Of a stretch of DNA of 64,000 nucleotides, positions 1-9,639 are shown in pieces. Position 1 is the stretch's first letter. Every line of letters starts with the position of its first letter. A model generated the notes under the pieces. It searched no databases, was not told where the DNA came from, and saw only the letters and a program-made list of their open reading frames with translations. Source of the DNA: Pseudoalteromonas sp. MEBiC 03607 (GTDB taxonomy: Bacteria > Pseudomonadota > Gammaproteobacteria > Enterobacterales > Alteromonadaceae); NCBI RefSeq assembly GCF_004792295.1, contig NZ_SRRY01000001.1:1002501-1066500 (forward strand), read 5' to 3'. The position numbers were made by a program, and so were the translations under genes.

Positions 1-25
1 CGGTGTTCACTTTAAGGAATTATTA

Positions 26-2221
26 ATGACATCAGACAGTAATGACTTTTTATTTAACGACCAAGATGATGAGCAGCTTCTCGAAGAAACTGTATCTGAT
101 TTTTGGGATGTATTAATAGTCGATGATGATCCTGAAATACATTCTGTCACTAAGCTAGCTTTATCTGGGGTTGAGTTTTGGGATAAAGGCTTGCGATTCC
201 ATCACGCCTACTCTGGTGCAGAAGCGCTCGAATTACTTAAAAAAGATCATTCTATTTCCGTTATTTTACTTGATGTTGTGATGGAGTCAGATGATGCTGG
301 TTTACAAGTTGTGAAGCAGGTCAGAGAATGCCTAAAAAACCATAATATTCGTATTATTCTTCGTACTGGTCAGCCAGGGTATGCCCCTGAAGAAAAAGTA
401 ATCCGCGAGTACGATATTAATGATTACAAAACTAAAACTGAGCTGACTCGTAGTAAATTGATTACTTCACTGGTAACAGCTATCCGTTCTTATGAACAAG
501 TTTGCCAGCTCGAATTTCAAAGCCGCGCATTAAACAATATTCTACTCGCCTCGAAGGCTATTTTAGGCTTTACCGATATCAAAGCTTTTACCATGGCTGT
601 ATTAAAGCAGCTTTCGTTTATTTTAGATTGTGAGCCTCACGGCTTACTGTGTGGTTCGATTGAAGATGACGAGCGGGTTTTTGTTTTGGGCGGTGGCGCT
701 GAATACAACGATGTAATTGGTCAGCGAATTGAGCAGCTTGATAATGGTCGTATCATTTTACAAGTGAAAAACTGCTTAGCACAAGGTGAGCATCAACATA
801 CTGAGCTTGACAGTACCTATCTACTAAAAAGTAAAAATCGCCAAGCCGCGATTTACTTAGAAACAAATCAAACGCCAAGCCCGTCGCAGTTACAATTTGC
901 CGAGATCTTTTTAACCAATGTAAGCGTTGGTCTTGATAATGTGCGCTTGTTTAACCGTTTATGTGATGCAGCATATAAAGATATTTTAACAGGTCTTCCT
1001 AATCGTAATGATTTTATCAACAAAGTAGAGCGTTTTTATCAGCCCGGTAAAACAGACTATGTTTTTTTATTGATTGATGTTGCCCATTTCTCTGATATCA
1101 ATAATGGTTTAGGACAAGAAATTGGTAATTTGCTTTTAAATGCCATTGTTGAAAGGCTGCAACAAGAGTATCCAGAAGCCGAGCTACTTTCTCGAATAGG
1201 TGCTGATGTGTTTGGTTTGATATTACCAAAACAGCGTTATGACCTTGAGCAGTTACGCGAACATCTTAGTTTACCTTTTACTGCTGGCGAACATATTTTA
1301 CCTATCAATTTTAAGATTGGCTTGTGCCTTCAAGGTGACTTTCAGAAAGCGGGTATTGAAACACTAAAATTGGCATATATAGCTTTGAACCAAGCTAAAA
1401 AGAATTCCTCTGAAATGGTCGTCACGTATACTCCAGAAATGGAAGAGCAGATGGCATGGCGCTTAGGGATTATTAGGCAGCTTCGTCAAGACTTTGAACA
1501 ACGTAAACTTGAAGTGTGGTTCCAGCCGCAACTAGATTTGAATACATTAGAGATCATTGGCTGTGAAGCATTGCTACGTTGGCCGTCAGGGAATGGCCAA
1601 TATATTTCCCCAGCTATATTTGTTCCCTTGGCTGAAGATGCAGGTTTAATTGTTGAAATAGGGCAGTGGGTACTAGAACAAGCATGTTTACAACAAAAGC
1701 GTCTTGAACAGCTTGGCTTTAACATTAGTGTTGCTGTAAACGTTTCAGTGCCACAGTTTAAAGTGAAAGGTTATGCGCAGCAGGTTAAAGACACTCTAAT
1801 AAAATATGAAGTTAAGCCACAGTTTATAGAGCTTGAAGTAACCGAAAGTGTGGTAATGGATGAGCTGAGCAATGTTATTACCACTCTTGAGGAGTTAAAA
1901 TCATTTGGCATTGAAATTGCGATTGATGATTTTGGTACAGGCTTCTCATCGTTGAGTTATTTGCAAAAACTGCCGTTAGATAGACTCAAAATCGACAGAG
2001 CATTTATAAAAGACCTACCAGGTAAGGGGTGTGAGGCTATCGCTGCGTTAATTATTTCTTTGGGTGCAAGATTAGGTCTAAAAACAATTGCAGAGGGTGT
2101 TGAAACACAAGCACAAGCCGATTATTTACTTGAGCTTGGTTGTGATGAAGTACAAGGATTTATGTACGCTAAGCCTATGCCTGAGAACGAGTTAATCACG
2201 TATTTACAAGCCAAACATTAA
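26..2221 (+). CDS. Response regulator with DUF3369-like, degenerate GGDEF and EAL domains
   Basis: Probable cyclic-di-GMP phosphodiesterase driven by phosphorylation. The N-terminal receiver domain (about residues 28-155) has the acidic pocket VDDD and the phosphoacceptor Asp83 in VILLDVV. A DUF3369/GAF-like sensor region fills about 165-310. The GGDEF domain begins at DILTGLPNR (319-327), but its signature is GADVF (392-396) instead of GGDEF, so cyclase activity is unlikely. The C-terminal EAL domain (about 485-725) keeps EALLRW (514-519), the DDFGTG loop and the EGVE motif, so it should hydrolyse c-di-GMP. AAGGAA about 8 bases before the ATG serves as ribosome binding site. No partner kinase is adjacent, and the gene ends before a good terminator, so it is probably monocistronic. 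The domain calls are firm; the signal sensed is unknown. Confidence 0.9.
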   Translation: MTSDSNDFLFNDQDDEQLLEETVSDFWDVLIVDDDPEIHSVTKLALSGVEFWDKGLRFHHAYSGAEALELLKKDHSISVILLDVVMESDDAGLQVVKQVRECLKNHNIRIILRTGQPGYAPEEKVIREYDINDYKTKTELTRSKLITSLVTAIRSYEQVCQLEFQSRALNNILLASKAILGFTDIKAFTMAVLKQLSFILDCEPHGLLCGSIEDDERVFVLGGGAEYNDVIGQRIEQLDNGRIILQVKNCLAQGEHQHTELDSTYLLKSKNRQAAIYLETNQTPSPSQLQFAEIFLTNVSVGLDNVRLFNRLCDAAYKDILTGLPNRNDFINKVERFYQPGKTDYVFLLIDVAHFSDINNGLGQEIGNLLLNAIVERLQQEYPEAELLSRIGADVFGLILPKQRYDLEQLREHLSLPFTAGEHILPINFKIGLCLQGDFQKAGIETLKLAYIALNQAKKNSSEMVVTYTPEMEEQMAWRLGIIRQLRQDFEQRKLEVWFQPQLDLNTLEIIGCEALLRWPSGNGQYISPAIFVPLAEDAGLIVEIGQWVLEQACLQQKRLEQLGFNISVAVNVSVPQFKVKGYAQQVKDTLIKYEVKPQFIELEVTESVVMDELSNVITTLEELKSFGIEIAIDDFGTGFSSLSYLQKLPLDRLKIDRAFIKDLPGKGCEAIAALIISLGARLGLKTIAEGVETQAQADYLLELGCDEVQGFMYAKPMPENELITYLQAKH

Positions 2222-2252
2222 TTAGCTTAGCTCTTGACCCTAGTTACTTGCA

Positions 2253-2282
2253 GCGCCCTTCAATGTGAAGGGCGTTTTGTTT
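2253..2282 (+). terminator. Intrinsic terminator after the EAL regulator gene
   Basis: A 9-bp perfect stem (CGCCCTTCA / TGAAGGGCG) with a 3-base loop is followed by a T-rich run. It lies between the regulator gene and ygiQ. Confidence 0.8.
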
Positions 2283-2342
2283 TCTATAATAATCTATAAG
2301 AGTGGGGTATAATTCGCCCCTTTTGTTAGCAGAGTACACTTT

Positions 2343-4520
2343 ATGAGCGCATTAAAAGCCGAGCGAGGCCTGTTTTCTTACCCTAAGTATTGGGCTGAAT
2401 GCTATGGCACGGCGCCATTTTTACCAACCACCCGTGCAGAAATGGATGCATTAGGCTGGGATAGTTGCGATGTGATTATCGTCAGTGGCGATGCCTATGT
2501 TGATCACCCAAGTTTTGGTATGGCTGTAATTGGCCGCATGCTTGAGTCGCAGGGTTTTCGCGTTGGTATTATTGCTCAGCCTGATTGGAACTCAAAAGAT
2601 GCCTTTATGGCGTTAGGTAAGCCTAACTTATTTTTTGGTGTGACTGCGGGCAATATGGACTCGATGATCAACCGCTATACTGCTGAAAAGCGTATGCGCC
2701 ATGATGATGCTTACACGCCGGGTAACATAGGTGGTAAACGTCCTGATCGTGCTGTGGTTGTGTATAGCCAACGCTGTCGTGAAGCTTATAAAGATGTGCC
2801 GTTAATTATTGGTGGTATTGAGGCGAGTTTACGTCGTATTGCGCACTATGATTACTGGCAAGAAAAAGTACGCCGAAGTGTTTTGTTTGATGCCAAAGCA
2901 GACATTCTAATTTACGGTAATGCCGAGCGTCCGCTTGTTGAAGTTGCGCACCGAATTGCTGGTGGTGAGTCGGTTGATACCATTCAAGATATTCGTGGTA
3001 CCGCGGTTATTCGAAAAGAGCCTTTGCCGGGCTGGCGTGGCAGTGACTCTACGGCTATCGATAAAATCGGTAAGATTGATCCAATTCCAAACCCGTATGG
3101 TGCAGATGATGTCGGTTGTAGTAAGTCTGAGTTTAAACAAGCGGGTATTGATTTAAGCGCAGAGGCTGCCAAGCCAATCACTATTCAGCCTGCGCGTCCT
3201 AAGCCATGGGAAAAGACCTACGTTAAGTTGCCAGCGTATGAGCAAGTGAGTGTAAATAAACCGCTTTATGCCCATGCGTCGCGTATTTTGCACCAAGAAA
3301 CAAACCCAGGTTGTGCACGTGCCTTGTTTCAACGCCATGGCGACCGTTCTATTTGGGTGAACCCGCCTGCATTTCCGCTTGAAACTGAAGAAATGGATGG
3401 CGTATTTGGTTTGCCATATCAGCGTATTCCACATCCAAGCTATGGCGATGAAAAAATTCCTGCCTATGAAATGATTAAAACCTCGGTGAACATTATGCGC
3501 GGGTGCTTTGGTGGTTGTTCTTTCTGTTCGATTACAGAACATGAAGGACGCATTATTCAAAGCCGTTCAGAGCAATCAATTATTGATGAAATTGAGCAAA
3601 TTCGTGACAAAGTACCGGGCTTCACAGGGGTAATTTCTGACTTAGGTGGCCCAACAGCGAATATGTATAAATTGCGCTGTAAGAGCAAAAAGGCCGAGAG
3701 CACGTGCCGACGTTTATCATGTGTTTATCCTGATATCTGTAAGCATATGGACACCGATCACACCCCAACGATTGAGCTTTATAAAAAAGCCCGTGATGTG
3801 AAAGGCGTGAAGAAAATCTTGATTGCGTCAGGCGTACGCTATGACTTAGCAGTAGAAGATCCACGCTATGTAAAAGAGCTGGTTACTCATCACGTAGGCG
3901 GGTACTTAAAAATTGCCCCTGAACATACCGAGGATGGCCCACTATCTAAGATGATGAAGCCGGGCATGGGGGCTTACGATAAGTTTAAAGAGCTATTTGA
4001 TAAATACTCAAAAGAAGCCGGTAAAAAACAGTATTTGATCCCGTATTTTATTTCTGCACACCCAGGAACGAAAGACGAAGACATGGTTAACATGGCGTTA
4101 TGGTTAAAGGCCAATGACTTTAAGCTTGATCAGGTACAAAATTTTTACCCGTCGCCAATGGCCAACGCAACGACAATTTATCATACCGAGATGAACTCGT
4201 TACGTAATATTAAAAACAATACTGAACAAGTGCCTGTGCCAAAAGGGGCACGTCAGCGTCGCTTGCATAAAGCTATTTTACGTTATCATGATCCTGCCGG
4301 CTGGCCGATGATCCGCGAAGCTCTTAGAAAAATGGGCAAAGCGAATCTAATCGGTAAAGGGCCAAACTGTTTGGTGCCTGAAGAGAGTCGCAACGAAAAA
4401 GCAGCAAATAGTAAAGGTGGTAAAGGCCGTGCGGCACTTACACGCCACACTGGTTTTAGCCAATTCAAAAAGGCCAATACCAAGCCTAGAGTAGGTAAAA
4501 ATAAGCAGCGCGCAAAGTAA
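2343..4520 (+). CDS. ygiQ: YgiQ family radical SAM protein
   Basis: Radical S-adenosylmethionine enzyme of the YgiQ (UPF0313) family, whose substrate is not established. The 725-aa length fits the family. The N-terminal part (about 1-370) includes a cobalamin-binding-like region and the conserved stretch [16 protein letters not shown]. The 4Fe-4S cluster motif CFGGCSFC is at residues 388-395, giving Cys388, Cys392 and Cys395. The C-terminus is lysine- and arginine-rich (about 675-725) and may bind nucleic acid. The ATG at 2343 lies close behind a probable promoter region (TATAAT-like at about 2307). It is a single gene ending in a terminator shared with mgtE on the opposite strand. The family assignment is confident; the reaction is unknown. 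Confidence 0.93.
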   Translation: MSALKAERGLFSYPKYWAECYGTAPFLPTTRAEMDALGWDSCDVIIVSGDAYVDHPSFGMAVIGRMLESQGFRVGIIAQPDWNSKDAFMALGKPNLFFGVTAGNMDSMINRYTAEKRMRHDDAYTPGNIGGKRPDRAVVVYSQRCREAYKDVPLIIGGIEASLRRIAHYDYWQEKVRRSVLFDAKADILIYGNAERPLVEVAHRIAGGESVDTIQDIRGTAVIRKEPLPGWRGSDSTAIDKIGKIDPIPNPYGADDVGCSKSEFKQAGIDLSAEAAKPITIQPARPKPWEKTYVKLPAYEQVSVNKPLYAHASRILHQETNPGCARALFQRHGDRSIWVNPPAFPLETEEMDGVFGLPYQRIPHPSYGDEKIPAYEMIKTSVNIMRGCFGGCSFCSITEHEGRIIQSRSEQSIIDEIEQIRDKVPGFTGVISDLGGPTANMYKLRCKSKKAESTCRRLSCVYPDICKHMDTDHTPTIELYKKARDVKGVKKILIASGVRYDLAVEDPRYVKELVTHHVGGYLKIAPEHTEDGPLSKMMKPGMGAYDKFKELFDKYSKEAGKKQYLIPYFISAHPGTKDEDMVNMALWLKANDFKLDQVQNFYPSPMANATTIYHTEMNSLRNIKNNTEQVPVPKGARQRRLHKAILRYHDPAGWPMIREALRKMGKANLIGKGPNCLVPEESRNEKAANSKGGKGRAALTRHTGFSQFKKANTKPRVGKNKQRAK

Positions 4521-4530
4521 AAGATATAAA

Positions 4531-4552
4531 TGGCCCTTAAAGGGCCGTTTTT
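4531..4552. terminator. Terminator between convergent ygiQ and mgtE
   Basis: The palindrome GGCCCTTAAAGGGCC (4532-4546) is followed by GTTTTT on the plus strand. It sits in the short space between convergent genes and probably serves ygiQ. The minus-strand T tract is weaker. Confidence 0.75.
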
Positions 4553-4555
4553 ATA

Positions 4556-5914
4556 TTAGATCAATAACCAGGTTGCGGTGCCTAAAAAGGCAAAAATACC
4601 AACAATATCGGTGACGGTTGTCAGCACCACACTGCCGGCGAGGGCTGGGTCAATTTTCATTTTCTTAAGAATTAACGGAATACTCGCACCCGCGATACCA
4701 GCGGCAACAAGATTCATAAACATCGCAAACGCTAAGACCGCACCGAGCTTAAAGTCCCATTGCCATAGGGCAACCACACCAGCAATCAATATCGACCAAA
4801 TAACGCCATTCAGTGCGCCTATCGCCAGTTCCTTAAGTAATAAGAAGCGTTGGTTTGTTTGGTTGATATGGCCAACCGCTATACCACGAATAACCAGTGT
4901 TAATGTTTGGCTACCTGCAACACCACCCATTGAAGGTACGATACCATTTAGTACCGCCAAAATAGGCAAGATTGCTAAGGTGTTTTCAAAAAAGCTTGCC
5001 ACAATTGCTGCTAGCAATGCGGTTAATAAGTTAACTCCCAGCCAAATAGAGCGACGCTGCGAACTTTTGAGTACTGGCGCAAAGGTATCTTCTTCGTCGT
5101 CAAGACCAGCAAGGCTTAACATGCTGTGTTCAGCATCTTCACGGATGACGTCAACGATATCATCGATGGTAATACGACCAAGCAAGTGAGCGTTATCATC
5201 AACAACAGGGGCTGAAATCCAGTTATGACGCTCGAACAATTGCGCTACATCACTTTCATCCATTGAGATTAGGATTGACTCACACTCTTCATCCATTAAA
5301 TCACGAACAATTTTATCCGATGAGTTGGTCAGTAATGTGGTTAACGAAAGCGCGCCTAAAAAGCAGTTATGTTTATCAACAACGTATAAGTCATCCGTAC
5401 CTTCTGGTAGTTCACCACGCAAGCGTAAATAGCGCAGGACTACATCTAAGGTAACATCTGGACGAATGGTGACCGTATCGCTGTTCATCAGGGCACCGGC
5501 TGAACGCTCTTGGTACGACAGTGCCTGAGTTGCCCTTTCTCTATCTTGCGAGTCCATTGCACTGACTACGTCTTGATAAACGGTGTCAGGAAGGCTACGA
5601 AGAACTTCACCTAAGTCATCGTCGTCCATGTCTTCGGTTGCAGCAGCAATGTGCTCAGGCTCCATCTGAGCAATAATACCTAAACGTACGTCTTCAGAGA
5701 GTTCTTCTAAAACATCACCACGCACATCTGGGTCTACCAACTGCCATAGCATGCGACGAATTTTATGGGGAGATGACTCTAATAATAAAGCGGTATCACA
5801 CGGAGCTGTTTTAGCGAGCATGCCTCGCACCTGAACAAATTGTCCACTATTGAGTGACTTGGTCACTTGTTTAAGTTGTTGTAGTGGGTAGTCTTGTTCA
5901 AAGGCTTCTGGCAT
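4556..5914 (-). CDS. mgtE: Magnesium transporter MgtE
   Basis: Mg2+ channel/transporter of the inner membrane. The 452 residues follow the MgtE layout: an N-terminal superhelical domain (about 1-130), two CBS domains (about 135-260, including DRERATQALSYQERSAGALM just before and the GRITIDDIVDVI stretch), and a C-terminal block of about five transmembrane helices (about 285-452). The conserved pore-region segment RGIAVGHI is visible. In the family, the cytoplasmic domains sense Mg2+ and gate the channel. The gene is separated by 211 bp from the ptsO end, and that gap holds two inverted repeats, so it probably has its own promoter. No M-box riboswitch was recognised upstream. Confidence 0.95.
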   Translation of the reverse strand: MPEAFEQDYPLQQLKQVTKSLNSGQFVQVRGMLAKTAPCDTALLLESSPHKIRRMLWQLVDPDVRGDVLEELSEDVRLGIIAQMEPEHIAAATEDMDDDDLGEVLRSLPDTVYQDVVSAMDSQDRERATQALSYQERSAGALMNSDTVTIRPDVTLDVVLRYLRLRGELPEGTDDLYVVDKHNCFLGALSLTTLLTNSSDKIVRDLMDEECESILISMDESDVAQLFERHNWISAPVVDDNAHLLGRITIDDIVDVIREDAEHSMLSLAGLDDEEDTFAPVLKSSQRRSIWLGVNLLTALLAAIVASFFENTLAILPILAVLNGIVPSMGGVAGSQTLTLVIRGIAVGHINQTNQRFLLLKELAIGALNGVIWSILIAGVVALWQWDFKLGAVLAFAMFMNLVAAGIAGASIPLILKKMKIDPALAGSVVLTTVTDIVGIFAFLGTATWLLI

Positions 5915-5951
5915 TGGCGTCCTTACAACTGAAAATAGATTAATACAGATT

Positions 5952-5990
5952 CTGCAAATACAGCATAGTTGCTAAGTGGTGTATTTGCAG
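5952..5990 (-). promoter_or_regulatory. Inverted repeat in the ptsO-mgtE gap (possible mgtE leader or operator)
   Basis: CTGCAAATACA (5952-5962) and TGTATTTGCAG (5980-5990) form a perfect 11-bp inverted repeat with a 17-base loop. The nearer arm is 38 bp upstream of the mgtE start. A second repeat, TTCACAC (5997-6003) with GTGTGAA (6039-6045), lies next to it. Neither is followed by a T tract on the minus strand, so they do not look like terminators of the ptsO operon. A role in mgtE control is inference from position. Confidence 0.4.
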
Positions 5991-6125
5991 GATATCTTCA
6001 CACTGCGATAAAATTATTAAGTGCTTTGTATTTTTAAGGTGTGAACGATATAAAAGTAGGATATTTAAAGAGAATTATAAATACCTGAACTAAGTTTAAC
6101 TTAAACGGTTAAGCCTTAGCAAACG

Positions 6126-6398
6126 CTATTCTTGTTCATGAAAGCGTTGTGCAATTAATTCTCCAATTGCGTTCAGTGCAGCCTCTGCATCTGGGCCTTC
6201 ACATACCACACGCACTTCTTTACCTTGGCTACTTTCAAGTAACATTAAGGCTAAAACACTATCACCTTCAGCTTCTTTATCGTCTTGATAAAGCATAATT
6301 TTAGCATCAAATTGCAAAGCAAGTTGTGCTAAAACAGTGGCTGCTCGTGCGTGCAAGCCAAGCTTATTTTGAATTAAAAACGTGTCTTCTGCGTGCAT
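6126..6398 (-). CDS. ptsO: Nitrogen-PTS phosphocarrier protein NPr
   Basis: HPr-like carrier of the nitrogen-related phosphotransferase system. It accepts phosphate from EI-Ntr and passes it to EIIA-Ntr (PtsN). The 90-aa length is typical. The phosphorylated histidine is His16 within GLHARAA. The conserved second region MLLESSQGKEV is present. It is the last gene of the rpoN-hpf-ptsN-rapZ-ptsO operon, 11 bp after rapZ, the same order as in Escherichia coli. No EI-Ntr gene (ptsP) is in this window. Confidence 0.95.
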   Translation of the reverse strand: MHAEDTFLIQNKLGLHARAATVLAQLALQFDAKIMLYQDDKEAEGDSVLALMLLESSQGKEVRVVCEGPDAEAALNAIGELIAQRFHEQE

Positions 6399-6409
6399 CT
6401 GGCATCCAA

Positions 6410-7255
6410 TTAAATATCTTGCTCGCGATGGCGGATTTTTACGTTCGCATGCGTTTTTGAAAAGCTATCACCAATGGTCTGCGCTAAATATACCGAGCGA
6501 TGTTGCCCGCCAGTACAGCCAATTGCGATAGTAAGATAGCTTCGATTGTTACGCTCAAGGTGAGGTAACCATGTTTGCACAAATGTTTGAATTTGCCATG
6601 TAAATTTTTGCACTATGCTATGACTTGCAAGGTAATCTTTTACTGGTTGATCTAAGCCTGTGAGTGGCTTTAGGTCTGGCTCCCAGTGTGGATTTGGTAA
6701 AAAACGTGCATCAAATACGTAATCGGCTTCTTTAGGAATACCATGTTTAAAGCCAAACGACATAAAGGTGATAATCAGCTTTTTATCTTTTTTACCTAAG
6801 ATCTTTTCACGAATTGATTCAGCTAACTGATGAACACTCAGGTCGGTGGTATCAATCATAAAATCAGCGCGCGTGATCAGTACATCCAGTAATACTCTTT
6901 CTTGCTTAATTGCTAAATCGAGTGGCAGCGAGTCAATCGATAGAGGATGTAAGCGTCGCGTTTCAGAAAAGCGTTTGATCAGAGTTTGGTCATCACTGTC
7001 TAAATAGAACAGTGTTGGGTTTGCGAAACCTGGCAGGTATTCAAGAATATCATTAAACTCTTGCTGCTCTTTCGGTAAGTTACGCACATCTATGCTGACT
7101 GCTATTTTGTCATAGTTGTCTGAAACGCTACGAACAAGCGAAGGTAATAAGTTGACTGGGATATTATCAACACAGTAGTAACCCAAGTCTTCAAGTACAC
7201 GTAAAGCGACCGATTTACCTGAGCCTGAGCGACCGCTGATGATAATTAATTCCAT
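6410..7255 (-). CDS. rapZ: RNase adapter protein / nucleotide-binding protein RapZ
   Basis: In enterobacteria RapZ binds small RNAs such as GlmZ and presents them to RNase E, so controlling glucosamine-6-phosphate synthase. The P-loop GRSGSGKS is at residues 8-15. The C-terminal RNA-binding half contains FGFKHG and the GCTGGQHRSV signature of the YvcJ/RapZ family. The length of 281 aa fits (E. coli 284). The start codon follows the ptsN stop directly, with no gap, suggesting translational coupling. Whether a GlmZ-like target exists in this organism cannot be told from this window. Confidence 0.95.
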   Translation of the reverse strand: MELIIISGRSGSGKSVALRVLEDLGYYCVDNIPVNLLPSLVRSVSDNYDKIAVSIDVRNLPKEQQEFNDILEYLPGFANPTLFYLDSDDQTLIKRFSETRRLHPLSIDSLPLDLAIKQERVLLDVLITRADFMIDTTDLSVHQLAESIREKILGKKDKKLIITFMSFGFKHGIPKEADYVFDARFLPNPHWEPDLKPLTGLDQPVKDYLASHSIVQKFTWQIQTFVQTWLPHLERNNRSYLTIAIGCTGGQHRSVYLAQTIGDSFSKTHANVKIRHREQDI

Positions 7256-7708
7256 TTATGCCTCTGCTGATATGACCTGAAACAGTTCGTGGTCTGTTTT
7301 GGCGCTACGTAACTGTTTACAAAACTCTTTATCTTTTAGTCTATCAGCAATTGTCGATAAGGTCTTTAGGTGAAGTTGGCTGTCTCCATCTGGTACGATG
7401 AGTGCAACGAAAATATCCACAGGTCGGTTATCAATTGCGTCAAAATTGATTGGGGATTCACTCACTATGACAAATGCCTGTGGTTGCTCTGCACCACTCA
7501 TGCGGCCATGTGGAATAGCAATGCCACGACCAATACCTGTGCTGCCTAATTTTTCTCTATTGAGTAAGGCATCAAGGACGTCTTGTTGAGATAAATGAGG
7601 AAGCTGCTGGTGAGCCAGCTCGCTGATATATTCAAGGATTCTTTTTTTGCTATTAAAAAGGACCGCAGCTTTGCTGCAGTCCTGGTTAGTAAGTGAACTA
7701 AGTTTCAT
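7256..7708 (-). CDS. ptsN: PTS IIA-like nitrogen regulatory protein PtsN
   Basis: EIIA-Ntr, the terminal phosphoacceptor of the nitrogen PTS, a regulator of potassium and nitrogen metabolism in related bacteria. The 150-aa protein is a single EIIA (mannitol/fructose-type) domain. The active-site histidine is His67 in GIAIPHGRM. It lies 3 bp after hpf and directly abuts rapZ, so it is within the rpoN operon. Confidence 0.95.
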   Translation of the reverse strand: MKLSSLTNQDCSKAAVLFNSKKRILEYISELAHQQLPHLSQQDVLDALLNREKLGSTGIGRGIAIPHGRMSGAEQPQAFVIVSESPINFDAIDNRPVDIFVALIVPDGDSQLHLKTLSTIADRLKDKEFCKQLRSAKTDHELFQVISAEA

Positions 7709-7711
7709 AAT

Positions 7712-8005
7712 TTAGTGTCGAGCTAATTTCTCTTTGTGTTTAATGACTTGACGATCTAGTTTATCGATTAGCGAGTCAATGGCTGCATACATATCTTGGT
7801 GTGCAGTTGAGGCAAAGAGCTCGCCTCCATTTACATGTAAAGTTGCTTCTGCTTTTTGGCTTAATTTTTCTACATCTAGAATGACATGTACATTATTAAT
7901 GTGGTCAAAATGCCTTTCTAGTTTTGCAAACTTGCTGTTTACATAGTCTCTTAATGAATCAGTGATTTCTACATGACGACCAGTTAAATTTAGTTGCATA
8001 AGCAT
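7712..8005 (-). CDS. hpf: Short ribosome hibernation promoting factor
   Basis: Binds the 30S subunit in stationary phase and promotes 100S dimer formation or stabilisation. The 97-aa protein is the short form, lacking the C-terminal dimerisation domain of long HPF. The family pattern is visible: the ITDSLRDYVNSKFAKLERHF start, then HVILDVEKLSQKAEATLHV and DMYAAIDSLIDKLDRQV. It is 20 bp downstream of rpoN and 3 bp upstream of ptsN. Confidence 0.94.
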   Translation of the reverse strand: MLMQLNLTGRHVEITDSLRDYVNSKFAKLERHFDHINNVHVILDVEKLSQKAEATLHVNGGELFASTAHQDMYAAIDSLIDKLDRQVIKHKEKLARH

Positions 8006-8025
8006 TTTCCTTCTATGTAAAACGT

Positions 8026-9522
8026 CTAAATCAAACTCTTACGCTGATTAGACGGAGGTATCGCTAGAGACTCTCGATATTTTGCAATTGTGCGTCTAGC
8101 TACTTTAATTCCTTGCTCAGCCAATATATCTGCAATTTTACTATCACTCAATGGTTTAGCTGAGTTTTCTGCAGCGATAAGCTTTTTGATCAAAGCGCGA
8201 ATTGCTGTTGATGAACACTCACCACCGTTTTCTGTGCTGACATGGCTTGAGAAGAAATATTTCAACTCAAAAATCCCGCGAGGGGTGTGCATGTATTTTT
8301 GTGTTGTAACACGTGAAATTGTCGATTCATGCATTTCGACCATTTCTGCGACATCGTTCAGCACCATTGGTTTCATGGCTTCTGGGCCATGTTCAAAAAA
8401 TGCTTGTTGTTGCTGTACGATACAGTTGGTTACTTTTAAAAGTGTATCGTTACGGCTCTCTAAGCTTTTAATAAACCATTTAGCTTCTTGTAAATGAGAG
8501 CGAATAAACTGGCTATCGCTGCTCGATTTTACTGAGCGTGACATAGCTGCATATTGGCTATTCACTCTAATTTTTGGCATACAATCTGGGTTTAGTTCAA
8601 CGACCCAACGACCTTTAACTTTTTTAACCGATACATCGGGTATAACGTACTCAGACTCTTCGCGAACTATGCTGTCTGCTGGCTTAGGGTTTAAGCTGTG
8701 GATCAGCGTCATTACTTCTTTTAGTTCGCTTTCTTTAAGCTTAGTCTTTTTCATCAAAGTGCGATAGTCGCGACTTGCTAATAATTCAATATGCTCAGAT
8801 AAAACCATTTTAGTTTCAGCTAAATACGGCGTACTGGCATCGAATTGGCGAAGCTGGATACATAAGCACTCTTGTAAGCTACGGGCACCAATCCCTACTG
8901 GATCAAACAACTGTATTCTCTTTAAGACCGCTTCGACTTCATCTAGTTCGATTTCTTCTTCATCATTATTTTGATTAAAACTTTCGACTATGTCTTCGCA
9001 GCTAACAGTTAAAATACCTGAGTCATCAATTGCCTCTACGATGGCGACAGCGATCGCTTCATCGGTTGGGCTAAATGGTGTGAGTTGTAATTGCCACATA
9101 AGGTATTCATGGAGGGTTTCAGTCGATGCACCTTGATAAATTGACTCATCTTCAGGCATTGGACCTGATGATGTTGATGGGGCAGCACTCATGTACTCAT
9201 CCCATGTCACATCCATGGCTAAATCGTCACTAACGGTGTCTTTGTTAAGGGCATCGCTGCTTTCTTGTTCGTACTCACTCGGCGCTTCTTCGGCCGATGC
9301 ACTTAGCTGAGTATCATCAGATTCAGCTTTTTGCTCGTTCTTACCAATGTTTTCATCGTTGTAATCTGCTTCTTCCACTTCAAGCAGAGGGTTACTATCA
9401 AGTGCTTCTTGAATTTCTTGCTGGAGATCCAATGTACTAAGCTGCAGCAAGCGAATTGCTTGTTGCAGTTGTGGAGTCATTGTAAGTTGCTGGCCCATGC
9501 GCAGCTGTAATGATTGCCTCAT
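8026..9522 (-). CDS. rpoN: RNA polymerase sigma-54 factor
   Basis: Directs polymerase to -24/-12 promoters that need AAA+ activators, in nitrogen, flagellar and other regulons. The glutamine-rich region I is at residues 1-50 ([20 protein letters not shown]). Region II is acidic (about 52-140). A core-binding region and helix-turn-helix follow (about 370-400, [20 protein letters not shown]). The RpoN box [10 protein letters not shown] is at 475-484. The length of 498 aa is normal. It heads the rpoN-hpf-ptsN-rapZ-ptsO operon and lies 117 bp after lptB, a gap that holds a small hairpin without a T tract. Confidence 0.97.
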   Translation of the reverse strand: MRQSLQLRMGQQLTMTPQLQQAIRLLQLSTLDLQQEIQEALDSNPLLEVEEADYNDENIGKNEQKAESDDTQLSASAEEAPSEYEQESSDALNKDTVSDDLAMDVTWDEYMSAAPSTSSGPMPEDESIYQGASTETLHEYLMWQLQLTPFSPTDEAIAVAIVEAIDDSGILTVSCEDIVESFNQNNDEEEIELDEVEAVLKRIQLFDPVGIGARSLQECLCIQLRQFDASTPYLAETKMVLSEHIELLASRDYRTLMKKTKLKESELKEVMTLIHSLNPKPADSIVREESEYVIPDVSVKKVKGRWVVELNPDCMPKIRVNSQYAAMSRSVKSSSDSQFIRSHLQEAKWFIKSLESRNDTLLKVTNCIVQQQQAFFEHGPEAMKPMVLNDVAEMVEMHESTISRVTTQKYMHTPRGIFELKYFFSSHVSTENGGECSSTAIRALIKKLIAAENSAKPLSDSKIADILAEQGIKVARRTIAKYRESLAIPPSNQRKSLI

Positions 9523-9555
9523 GTATCCCTAACAATCCTTTTATGTGTTATCGAC

Positions 9556-9573
9556 ACCTGTGCAGTCACAGGT
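9556..9573 (-). promoter_or_regulatory. Hairpin in the lptB-rpoN gap
   Basis: ACCTGTG and CACAGGT pair around a CAGT loop between lptB and rpoN. There is no T tract on the minus strand, so it is not a standard terminator. It may be an mRNA structure upstream of rpoN or a protein-binding palindrome. The repeat is seen; the function is not known. Confidence 0.35.
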
Positions 9574-9639
9574 AAATTTATATCGATTTATTGTCATTGT
9601 TATTTAGTTTAGCAGATGCGCTAGATGGTGGCTTATTGG

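Noticed and set aside
3153..3560. A 135-codon open frame antisense to ygiQ
   Set aside because: It lies wholly inside the conserved ygiQ frame and shows no domain or start signal.
4578..5189. A 203-codon open frame on the plus strand within mgtE
   Set aside because: It is fully antisense to mgtE, has no ribosome binding site and its composition follows the mgtE codon pattern.
5915..6125. M-box magnesium riboswitch before mgtE
   Set aside because: The inverted repeats do not show the conserved M-box core segments, so I report only the repeats.
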